Origin: Lachnospiraceae bacterium
GTDB taxonomy: Bacteria; Bacillota; Clostridia; Lachnospirales; Lachnospiraceae
DNA: 6,135 nucleotides
Assembly: GCA_900770325.1 (NCBI GenBank)
Contig: CAAGKE010000042.1
Span: 1 to 6,135, forward strand
Direction of reading: 5' to 3'
A program made the position numbers and the translations under genes. This document shows, one piece after another, positions 1-5,875 of this stretch. The number at the start of each line of letters is the position of its first letter. Position 1 is the first letter of the stretch. The notes under the pieces were generated by a model. That model did no database searches and was not told where the DNA came from. It saw nothing but the letters and a program-made list of their open reading frames with translations.

Positions 1-84
1 CCGAACGTGCATGGCGGAGTAGTGGAAAAAAGGATGCGTCTGAAACCAGGAAATCGCCTGCTAGCAGGCGAATTTGCCTATTAG
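1..84 (+). CDS. Possible C-terminal end of an unidentified upstream gene (partial)
   Basis: Reading frame 1 is open from the window edge to a TAG at 82-84 and would encode a 27-residue tail ending in LLAGEFAY. Its codons (GTG, CTG, GAA, GGC, CGC) match those of the confident genes downstream. The stop lies 20 nt before the trkA GTG, leaving just room for the trkA ribosome site, which would suit an operon. A competing frame (3 to 107) would end in a GTGA overlap with the trkA start, but its residues are Ser/Arg-rich and its codons poorer (CGA, AGG, TTA), so I prefer frame 1. The tail is too short to recognise a family, and no function is proposed. Confidence 0.4.
   Translation, partial: PNVHGGVVEKRMRLKPGNRLLAGEFAY
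55..70. repeat. Perfect 16-bp palindrome upstream of trkA
   Basis: CGCCTGCTAGCAGGCG equals its own reverse complement. As RNA it can form a 6-bp GC-rich stem with a CUAG loop, and flanking AAAT/ATTT could extend it around one bulged A. No T-run follows, so it is not a convincing intrinsic terminator. It ends 22 nt before the trkA ribosome-binding site and lies inside the possible upstream reading frame. It could be a mRNA hairpin, an operator or chance. Confidence 0.55.
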
Positions 85-92
85 ATCGTTCT

Positions 93-98
93 GGAGGG
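93..98 (+). promoter_or_regulatory. Ribosome-binding site that fixes the trkA start
   Basis: GGAGGG lies 5 nt before the GTG at 104. It selects that GTG over the in-frame TTG at 74, which has no Shine-Dalgarno and would add ten residues (PIRSFWRDI-type) ahead of the Rossmann beta-strand KIIIVG with which TrkA proteins begin. Confidence 0.85.
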
Positions 99-103
99 AT
101 ATT

Positions 104-1465
104 GTGAAGATTATTATTGTGGGCTGCGGGAAAGTAGGAGAGACTCTTGCAGCCGTTTTAAGCCAGGAAGGCAATGATATTACAATTATTGATAAAAAGG
201 AAGCGGTGGTGGAGCGGCTGTGCAACCAGTATGACATCATGGGCAATGTGGGAAACGGGGCCAGCTACAGCGTACAGAGGGAAGCGGATATTGAGCATGC
301 AGATCTGATGATCGCAGTGACCGGATCAGATGAGCTGAATCTGCTGTGCTGTCTGATTGCGAAGAAGGCAGGTAACTGCCATACGATTGCACGGGTGAGA
401 AATCCGGAATATAACAGTGAATTGAATTTTATACAGGAGGAACTGGGGCTGGCTATGGTGATCAATCAGGAGCTGGCGGCGGCGATGGAGATCGCCCGTG
501 TGCTGAAGTTCCCTTCCGCCATCGAGATCGATACCTTTGCCAAGGGAAGAGTGGAGCTGCTTCGCTTTAAGATCCCCGCTGATTCCATCCTGAATAACCT
601 GAATCTGTATGAGATGCATAATAAGATCAAGTGTAATGTACTGGTATGTACTGCTGAACGGGATGGTAAAATAATGATCCCTAAAGGGGATGATGTACTG
701 AAGGCCGGAGATGTGATCTCGATCGTGGCGGCTCCCAAGGATGAGAATCTGTTTTTTAAGAAAATTGGAATACATACCAATCAGGTAAAAAACGCAATGA
801 TCGTGGGCGGCGGAGAGATTGCCTATTATCTGGCACGGATGCTGGCATCGGCGGGGATCCAGGTAAAAATACTGGAAAAGCGACTGGAGCGATGCGAAGA
901 GCTTTGTGAGATGCTGCCCAAGGCTACGATCATTCATGGGGATGGCACGAATAAGCAGCTTTTGGAGGAGGAAGGTATTTCCAGTACGGAAAGCTTTGTG
1001 GCCCTTACAGATTTTGATGAGGAAAATGTGATTTTGTCGCTGTATGCGAAAAAATGCGGCTGCCGTAAGATCGTGACGAAGATCAACCGTTTTGTTTTTG
1101 ATGAAGTAATCGAGAGTCTGGATATGGATACCACTATTTATCCCCGGGACATTACCGCAGAATATATCCTGCAGTATGTACGTGCTATGAAAAATTCCAT
1201 TGGAAGCAATGTGGAGACGCTGCACCGTATTATTGATAACCAGGCAGAGGCCCTGGAGTTTATTATCCGGGATAATTTCCAGATGAAAAACATTCCTTTG
1301 CAGGACCTGCCCCTTAAGCAGGGGATTCTGGTGGCCTGCATCAACCGGAACGGACGCATTATTCTGCCAAGAGGTAAGGACGAGATGCGGGAAGGTGATA
1401 CTGTAGTGGTAGTAACAGCAAAAAAAGGACTGAATGATATTAATGATATTTTACAAACGAGGTAG
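104..1465 (+). CDS. trkA: Trk system potassium uptake regulatory protein TrkA
   Basis: Cytosolic, peripheral-membrane regulator of the TrkH potassium channel. TrkA proteins bind NAD(H) and ATP/ADP and set the gating of TrkH from the cytoplasmic side. The product is 453 residues, the usual full length, with two tandem RCK modules. The first Rossmann fold opens at residue 2 with IIIVGCGKVGE (GxGxxG at 7-12), and D30 at the end of beta-2 is the expected ribose-binding acid. The second fold has IVGGGEIA (glycines 235-237) with E258 in the same role. Each is followed by an RCK_C-like domain, at about 140-225 and 365-452, both with the typical 'P.gdd.l..GD.v.iv' pattern (IPKGDDVLKAGDVISIV and LPRGKDEMREGDTVVVV). 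The GTG start is chosen from the GGAGGG site. trkH follows after 12 nt. RCK_C domains of related Ktr regulators bind cyclic-di-AMP in Firmicutes; whether this one does is not visible. The gene is intact. Confidence 0.95.
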   Translation: MKIIIVGCGKVGETLAAVLSQEGNDITIIDKKEAVVERLCNQYDIMGNVGNGASYSVQREADIEHADLMIAVTGSDELNLLCCLIAKKAGNCHTIARVRNPEYNSELNFIQEELGLAMVINQELAAAMEIARVLKFPSAIEIDTFAKGRVELLRFKIPADSILNNLNLYEMHNKIKCNVLVCTAERDGKIMIPKGDDVLKAGDVISIVAAPKDENLFFKKIGIHTNQVKNAMIVGGGEIAYYLARMLASAGIQVKILEKRLERCEELCEMLPKATIIHGDGTNKQLLEEEGISSTESFVALTDFDEENVILSLYAKKCGCRKIVTKINRFVFDEVIESLDMDTTIYPRDITAEYILQYVRAMKNSIGSNVETLHRIIDNQAEALEFIIRDNFQMKNIPLQDLPLKQGILVACINRNGRIILPRGKDEMREGDTVVVVTAKKGLNDINDILQTR

Positions 1466-1467
1466 GA
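1460..1467 (+). promoter_or_regulatory. trkH ribosome-binding site overlapping the trkA stop
   Basis: AGGTAGGA spans the trkA TAG (1463-1465) and sits 10 nt before the trkH ATG. A second weak AGG at 1470-1472 is 5 nt from the ATG. The overlap with the stop codon suggests translational coupling, so that regulator and channel are made together. Confidence 0.55.
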
Positions 1468-1477
1468 ATAGGTCGCT

Positions 1478-2914
1478 ATGAATTACGGAATGATTGTTTA
1501 TGTGTTGGGCTGGATCTTAAATTTTGAGGCTCTGTTTCTGCTTCCTTCGGTTGCGGTTGGCCTGATTTATCAGGAGAAGGATAGCTTTAGCATTCTGGTA
1601 ACGGCGGTGATCTGCCTGGTACTGGGGCTGCTGGCGATCCGAAAGAAACCCTCCCGTACCAAGCTCTATGCCCGAGAGGGTTTTATCAGCGTGGCACTTT
1701 CCTGGTTTGTGCTGAGTATTTTTGGGGCGCTGCCCTTTTATATATCCGGATATATCCCGTCCATGATCGATGCGGTATTTGAGACAGCCTCCGGCTTTAC
1801 CACCACAGGAGCCAGTATTCTTTCGGATGTGGAGGCGCTTCCCAGATGTCTGTTGTTTTGGAGAAGCTTTACCCACTGGATCGGCGGTATGGGTGTGCTG
1901 GTGTTTGTCATAGCAGTCCTGCCTCTGGCCGGCGGCAGCAATATGTATCTGATGAAGGCGGAGAGCCCGGGTCCGTCCGTAAAAAAGCTGGTTCCCAAGG
2001 TGAAGCGTACCGCTGTGACACTTTATCTGATGTACCTTCTGATTACAGTGGTGGAGTTTGTTTTTCTGGTGGCAGGGCGGATGCCGGTATATGACGCGCT
2101 TTGTACTGCTTTTGGAACCGCGGGAACAGGTGGCTTCGGGATCAAAAATGACAGTATTGCCGGATATTCTTCTTATATTCAGATCGTGGTTACGGTATTC
2201 ATGATTTTGTTTGGTGTGAATTTTAATGTATATTATCTGATATATAAGAAGAAATTCAAGGAGATCCTGAAATGCTCAGAGGTGGTGATATATCTTGCCA
2301 TTATTACCCTCTCTGTTCTTCTGATCAGCGTGAATATCAGCGGAATGTATGAAAGTGCGGCGACTGCGGTAAAGGATGCAGCTTTTCAGGTGGGATCCAT
2401 CATTACTACCACAGGCTTTACAACGGCGAATTTCGATCTTTGGCCCGCGTTTTCCAGAACGATTCTGGTGCTGCTTATGTTTGTGGGAGCATGTGCAGGC
2501 AGTACCGGAGGCGGCATCAAGGTCTCCAGAGTTATCATTATTTTCAAAACGATTACCAAGGAACTGGATTATATTATTCATCCCAATAATGTAAAAAAGA
2601 TCAAGATGGATGGAAAACAACTGGAGCATACGGTGCTGCGGTCAGTCAATGTATTTATTATGGCCTATGTTTTCATTTTTGTGGCATCGGTACTTCTTAT
2701 CTCTCTGGATAATTTTGATCTTGTGACGAATTTTACCGCGGTGGCTGCGACCCTGAATAATATCGGACCCGGTCTGGCGGGGGTGGGACCTGCATCAAAC
2801 TTTGCTGCCTTTTCCGGATTGTCCAAGATCGTGCTGACTTTCGATATGCTGGCCGGAAGACTGGAGCTTTTCCCAGTGCTGATTCTGTTCTCCTGGAGGA
2901 CCTGGAAAAAGTAG
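1478..2914 (+). CDS. trkH: Trk potassium transporter, membrane subunit TrkH
   Basis: Integral membrane K+ channel/transporter of the TrkH/KtrB superfamily and the pore partner of TrkA. The 478 residues match normal TrkH length. The fourfold M1-P-M2 layout is visible. The pore loops are P1 around SGFTTTGAS (105-113), P2 GTAGTGGFG (213-221), P3 ITTTGFTTANF (309-319) and P4 LNNIGPGL (426-433), each with the selectivity-filter glycine. The flexible intramembrane gating loop of repeat 3 is clear as GACAGSTGGGIK (337-348), and the conserved arginine of the last helix is in GRLELFP (R461). The C-terminus (FSWRTWKK) ends where TrkH proteins end; relatives usually have Pro where W473 stands, a small and probably harmless change. 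It is co-oriented with trkA, 12 nt apart, and surely co-transcribed. The gene appears intact, with no frameshift. Confidence 0.95.
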   Translation: MNYGMIVYVLGWILNFEALFLLPSVAVGLIYQEKDSFSILVTAVICLVLGLLAIRKKPSRTKLYAREGFISVALSWFVLSIFGALPFYISGYIPSMIDAVFETASGFTTTGASILSDVEALPRCLLFWRSFTHWIGGMGVLVFVIAVLPLAGGSNMYLMKAESPGPSVKKLVPKVKRTAVTLYLMYLLITVVEFVFLVAGRMPVYDALCTAFGTAGTGGFGIKNDSIAGYSSYIQIVVTVFMILFGVNFNVYYLIYKKKFKEILKCSEVVIYLAIITLSVLLISVNISGMYESAATAVKDAAFQVGSIITTTGFTTANFDLWPAFSRTILVLLMFVGACAGSTGGGIKVSRVIIIFKTITKELDYIIHPNNVKKIKMDGKQLEHTVLRSVNVFIMAYVFIFVASVLLISLDNFDLVTNFTAVAATLNNIGPGLAGVGPASNFAAFSGLSKIVLTFDMLAGRLELFPVLILFSWRTWKK

Positions 2915-2940
2915 AAAACAAATGGAAAAACCTGTTTTTT

Positions 2941-2963
2941 ACAGAAAATCTCCGTTTTTCTGT
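2941..2963 (+). terminator. Weak hairpin after trkH, possible terminator
   Basis: ACAGAAAA (2941-2948) pairs with TTTTCTGT (2956-2963) around a 7-nt loop, followed by GTAGCTTTTGACTTT. It lies 26 nt after the trkH stop, the right place for an operon end. The stem is mostly A-U and the T-run is interrupted, so termination would be leaky at best. The next promoter's -35 box begins 9 nt downstream. Confidence 0.35.
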
Positions 2964-2971
2964 TGTAGCTT

Positions 2972-3000
2972 TTGACTTTAAAATAAGGGTATGGTAAACT
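2972..3000 (+). promoter_or_regulatory. Sigma-A promoter with extended -10 for the TPR/AAA+ gene
   Basis: TTGACT (2972-2977) and TAAACT (2995-3000) are separated by exactly 17 bp, and TGG directly precedes the -10, giving the extended TGn motif. The predicted transcription start is near 3006-3008, leaving a leader of about 55 nt before the TTG start. The flanking DNA is AT-rich. This indicates that the downstream gene has its own promoter and does not depend on read-through from trkAH. Confidence 0.75.
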
Positions 3001-3004
3001 AATA

Positions 3005-3021
3005 ATAATTGTGTAAATTAT
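3005..3021. promoter_or_regulatory. AT-rich dyad at the predicted transcription start
   Basis: ATAATT (3005-3010) and AATTAT (3016-3021) form a perfect 6-bp inverted repeat around GTGTA. The dyad begins 4 nt after the -10 box, on the predicted start site, where a repressor would act. The regulator is unknown. In such AT-rich DNA a chance dyad of this size is quite possible. Confidence 0.3.
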
Positions 3022-3049
3022 GCCCTTTGGGTACGTATTCTGGAATATG

Positions 3050-3055
3050 AGGTGG
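3050..3055 (+). promoter_or_regulatory. Ribosome-binding site favouring the TTG start at 3061
   Basis: AGGTGG lies 5 nt before the TTG at 3061. The alternative in-frame GTG at 3052 lies inside this motif and has only a weak TGGA (3041-3044) upstream, so the TTG start (911 residues) is preferred over GTG (914 residues). The difference is three residues. Confidence 0.55.
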
Positions 3056-3060
3056 ATAAA

Positions 3061-5796
3061 TTGGATAAGAATGAATATAACCTCAAGTTAGAGGAAATCG
3101 ATAAATATGTGAATCAGGGGAACTATGCGGAGGCTGTCAAAGTGGCGGATACCATTGACTGGCGGAGAGTCCGGAATGTTCGGACTCTTTGCATGATCAG
3201 TGAGATTTATGAAGCAGATAACCGTTACGAGGACAGTAAGGAGATTTTGTTAAGAGCATACCGCCGTTCACCGGTGGGGCGTTCGATCCTGTATCGCCTG
3301 GTTGAGGTGACGATACAGCTAAAGCAGTTTGATGAGGCTATTGAGTATTATTCAGAGTATGTTCAGGCTGCGCCTCATGATAATAACAAATACATCCTGA
3401 AGTATAAGATTTATCGTGGAAGAGGATCTTCTCTGGAGGAACAGATCGATATTCTGAAGGAATATTTAAGCCAGGAGTATAATGAAAAATGGGCATATGA
3501 ACTGGCAAAGCTGTATCAGCAGGCCGGACGGATCCAGGAATGTCTTGCGTCCTGCGATGACCTGGTTCTGTGGTTCCACAGCGGAAAATATGTGACAAAG
3601 GCGCTGGAGCTAAAGCAGAGGTATGCACCTTTGACTCCGAAACAGCAGGAGATCTATGAACGCCGTTTCGAAGAAGAGGATGAGGAAACAGATGATATGT
3701 TCTCTGATGAGACCAGGCTGGGGCAGGAAAAGCAGATGGTGGAGACCCATGAAGAAGCATTGGCGGATACCATTATGGCAGATACGGAAAAGGAAATTGC
3801 CCAGGCGGTGGCTCAATCCCGTCAGGAGGATATGAGGGAGGTCGTTCCGTTCTCAGAGGAGGCAGACGGGGCAGCAGAAGACGTTCCTGCCGGGGCGGCT
3901 GCAGGAATGGCTGAAGAGGACACAGAAGCTGTACCGGCCATGGGAGAGACCGAAGAGGACGCAGAAGCTGTACCGGTTATAGGGGAGGCCGAAGAGGACG
4001 CAGAAGCCGTGCCGGTTATGGGAGAGACTGAAGAGGACGTAGAAGCTATGCCGGTTATGGGAGAGGCCGAAGAGGACACAGAAGCCGTGCCGGCTGTAGA
4101 GAGGACGGGAAAGAACACAGAAGTCCCGTCTATGGAGGAGACCGAAGAGGACACCGGGTCTGTGCCGGCCATGGAGGATACGGAAGCGGCGCGGAACGGG
4201 AAAAATGCCGGAGATGTGGATAGAGAGATTTCAGATGCGGAGCTTGCCGGGGAAATGACGGAAGCAGCTTCCACGCAGGAATATAACGAAGAAGCGGCCA
4301 GAGCTGCAGATAGAATCGCAGAAACAGCGGAACAGAAGAATCTTCAGTCTGAGCTGGTAAAGAGTATGCGTGAGATCGTCTGCGGAGTGGTGAGACGGGA
4401 AGAACCGGATGAGGATGAGCTGGCAGCAGACCGGGTGATTCAGAAGGCGGCGGAGGAGCAGGAAAGTAGGCGGGCTGCTTCAGGCGCGGAAACCCCGGAA
4501 GTACCCAGAATGCAGATACCGAAGCGTCCGCAGAACGCACAGGCAGGTCAGCTTTCCATTGATGATATTTTGCTTTCCATGGGAGATAAAGGAGATGCGG
4601 TCAGAAGGGCGGCAGCCCAGTCTGCAGCAGCGAAACAGGCCAGGGCGGCGGCTCCGGCTGGCGCAGTATCGGCTATGGATGAAGCATTGATGAATATGGG
4701 TATGAAGCCGGAGGAGATTGCCCGACAGGAGAAAGAAGAAACTATTCCGGTGAAAGAAGAAGCGGCACCGGCGTTAAAACCGGAGACAGTTCAGGAAAAA
4801 GAAGAGTCCCGGGAGGATGTGATCCTGGCAAAGACCAGACGGATTCCCACGGAAGAGATTTCGCAGCTTCATGCTTCCTATGATATTCCGCAGGTGCCGG
4901 CACAGGAGGATGAGAATGTACCGCCGCAGCCGGATATGGAGAAAAAGCAGGCTCCGGCGCGGAAGCGAAGAGCAGCAGCGGCGGAAGCTGTGAAAGCACC
5001 GGAACAGCCGGAACGGCCCAGAGTAAGATCTCAGGTAAGGCGAATGACCCTGAAGGATTATCACAGGGACCTGTTTCCGGGATTTTTGGAAATTCAAAAT
5101 CTGGAGGATCAGATCGCATCTGCGATTGCCATGGCGGAGCAGAAGGGAGAGGATCGTACCTCCCGTACCGGAAATATCCTGATCTTTGGAGATCATGGAT
5201 GCGGAAAATCTACGATTGCGCTGGGAATTGCCAAAGCAATTGCGATGGATAAGGGAAATCAGTATGCCAAGATGGCCAGAATCTATGCCACCGATCTGAA
5301 CAGAAAAGATATTGCGGCTACCATTGCGAAAATCGCGGGAGGTACCCTGATTATTGAGGAAGCCGGAGATCTGGAGGATGCCATTGTGGATCAGCTGACC
5401 ACCGCGATGGAATTTAGGACGGATGGACTGATCATTATTCTGGAAGATGAGCAGAAATATATTCATGAGCTGCTGATGCGCCATCCCAGATTTACGATGA
5501 AGTTTACTTCTCAGATCTTTATTCCGGTATTTACGATTGATGAGCTGGTGAGATTTGGCGAGATATACGCAGGAAATCAGGACTATGTATTCAGCCAGGC
5601 TGCGGCACAGGCGCTGTATGAACGAATCGGAAGCGTGGCAGCCCAGGGGGATGCGGTATCCATTACCAATGTAATCGAGCTGGTGGATCGGGCGATTCAT
5701 AAGTCCAATAAGTTCTTCCGGAAGATGGCTTCCGGAAAGAAGCGTTATGATGAAAATGACTGCGTGATCCTGCAGGAAAAAGATTTTAAAAAATAA
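3061..5796 (+). CDS. TPR-domain / acidic-repeat linker / degenerate AAA+ ATPase-like protein
   Basis: Not a named protein to me. Numbering is from the TTG at 3061 (911 residues). Residues 6-185 are all-helical with about five TPR-like units (for example QGNYAEAVKVADTI and KQFDEAIEYYSEYVQAAP), a protein-binding fold. Residues 205-630 are mostly low-complexity Glu/Ala/Pro-rich sequence, predicted disordered, with seven 13-residue tandem repeats at 285-374 and two short motifs, DDILLSMG and DEALMNMG. A basic stretch (629-668) leads into a C-terminal AAA+ module of about 240 residues. Walker A is GDHGCGKST (710-718, K716), and the Walker B position is TLIIEEAG (E766 where Asp is usual). The layout IIILED... 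HPRFTMKF... IFIPVFTIDEL recalls CbbX/SpoVK-type AAA+ proteins. No signal peptide or membrane helix is seen, so it is probably cytosolic. It has its own promoter and a strong terminator, and is likely monocistronic. ATP binding is likely, hydrolysis uncertain, role unknown. Confidence 0.9.
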   Translation: MDKNEYNLKLEEIDKYVNQGNYAEAVKVADTIDWRRVRNVRTLCMISEIYEADNRYEDSKEILLRAYRRSPVGRSILYRLVEVTIQLKQFDEAIEYYSEYVQAAPHDNNKYILKYKIYRGRGSSLEEQIDILKEYLSQEYNEKWAYELAKLYQQAGRIQECLASCDDLVLWFHSGKYVTKALELKQRYAPLTPKQQEIYERRFEEEDEETDDMFSDETRLGQEKQMVETHEEALADTIMADTEKEIAQAVAQSRQEDMREVVPFSEEADGAAEDVPAGAAAGMAEEDTEAVPAMGETEEDAEAVPVIGEAEEDAEAVPVMGETEEDVEAMPVMGEAEEDTEAVPAVERTGKNTEVPSMEETEEDTGSVPAMEDTEAARNGKNAGDVDREISDAELAGEMTEAASTQEYNEEAARAADRIAETAEQKNLQSELVKSMREIVCGVVRREEPDEDELAADRVIQKAAEEQESRRAASGAETPEVPRMQIPKRPQNAQAGQLSIDDILLSMGDKGDAVRRAAAQSAAAKQARAAAPAGAVSAMDEALMNMGMKPEEIARQEKEETIPVKEEAAPALKPETVQEKEESREDVILAKTRRIPTEEISQLHASYDIPQVPAQEDENVPPQPDMEKKQAPARKRRAAAAEAVKAPEQPERPRVRSQVRRMTLKDYHRDLFPGFLEIQNLEDQIASAIAMAEQKGEDRTSRTGNILIFGDHGCGKSTIALGIAKAIAMDKGNQYAKMARIYATDLNRKDIAATIAKIAGGTLIIEEAGDLEDAIVDQLTTAMEFRTDGLIIILEDEQKYIHELLMRHPRFTMKFTSQIFIPVFTIDELVRFGEIYAGNQDYVFSQAAAQALYERIGSVAAQGDAVSITNVIELVDRAIHKSNKFFRKMASGKKRYDENDCVILQEKDFKK
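3913..4182 (+). repeat. Seven tandem 39-nt repeats encoding EED-x-EAVP-x-MGE-x
   Basis: In-frame units begin at 3913, 3952, 3991, 4030, 4069, 4108 and 4144. Six are 39 nt; the sixth is 36 nt, having lost one codon. The consensus peptide is EED(T/A)EAVP(V/A)MGE(T/A). GAAGAGGAC starts every unit except the sixth (GGAAAGAAC). Units 1-4 are closest to each other (units 2 and 3 differ at 6 of 39 bases), while units 5-7 are more diverged. The 13 residues just before (AEDVPAGAAAGMA) could be a decayed eighth unit. The array probably expands and contracts by slippage or recombination. Confidence 0.9.
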
Positions 5797-5804
5797 GGAA
5801 AAAT

Positions 5805-5860
5805 AAAATGCGGAAGCTTCTGCCCGGGATTTGTCCCGGATGCAGAAGCTTCCGCATTTT
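5805..5860. terminator. Long bidirectional intrinsic terminator between convergent genes
   Basis: A 19-nt arm at 5805-5823 (AAAATGCGGAAGCTTCTGC) is perfectly complementary to 5842-5860. Inside it, CCGGGA (5824-5829) pairs with TCCCGG (5834-5839) around a TTTG loop, leaving a 2-nt bulge (5840-5841). The arms carry A4 and T4 ends, so both RNA strands have a U-tract after the stem; the minus-strand transcript continues into more U-rich sequence. It starts 8 nt after the TPR/AAA+ stop and ends 15 nt from the stop of the opposing permease gene, so it should serve both. Confidence 0.9.
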
Positions 5861-5875
5861 ATAAGCTGCTCCGTT

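Noticed and set aside
74..103. TTG at 74 as the trkA start
   Set aside because: It has no Shine-Dalgarno, and it adds residues ahead of the N-terminal Rossmann strand. The GTG at 104 has GGAGGG at ideal spacing.
326..1225. 299-codon minus-strand open frame opposite trkA
   Set aside because: trkA has clear domains throughout this interval, while the antisense product is His/Gln/Ile-rich and unlike any protein family I know.
3001..3060. Riboswitch in the leader of the TPR/AAA+ gene
   Set aside because: The leader is only about 55 nt and AT-rich, with at most a 5-bp stem (around CCCTTTGGG). It is too small for known riboswitch classes, and no conserved core was recognised.
3913..4182. CRISPR-like array
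   Set aside because: The 39-nt units are contiguous with no unique spacers and stay in frame as a peptide repeat, so this is a protein-coding minisatellite.
3822..4274. Minus-strand frame encoding a Ser/Ala/Thr-rich repetitive protein opposite the 39-nt repeats
   Set aside because: Its repetitiveness is the complement of the acidic repeat array. The plus-strand frame continues from the TPR domain to the AAA+ domain across it.
4774..5700. 308-codon open frame on the minus strand across the AAA+ region
   Set aside because: It lies wholly inside the confident plus-strand gene, its product is His/Arg/Ser/Leu-rich with no recognisable domain, and it has no ribosome site. It is a shadow of the codon bias of the real gene.
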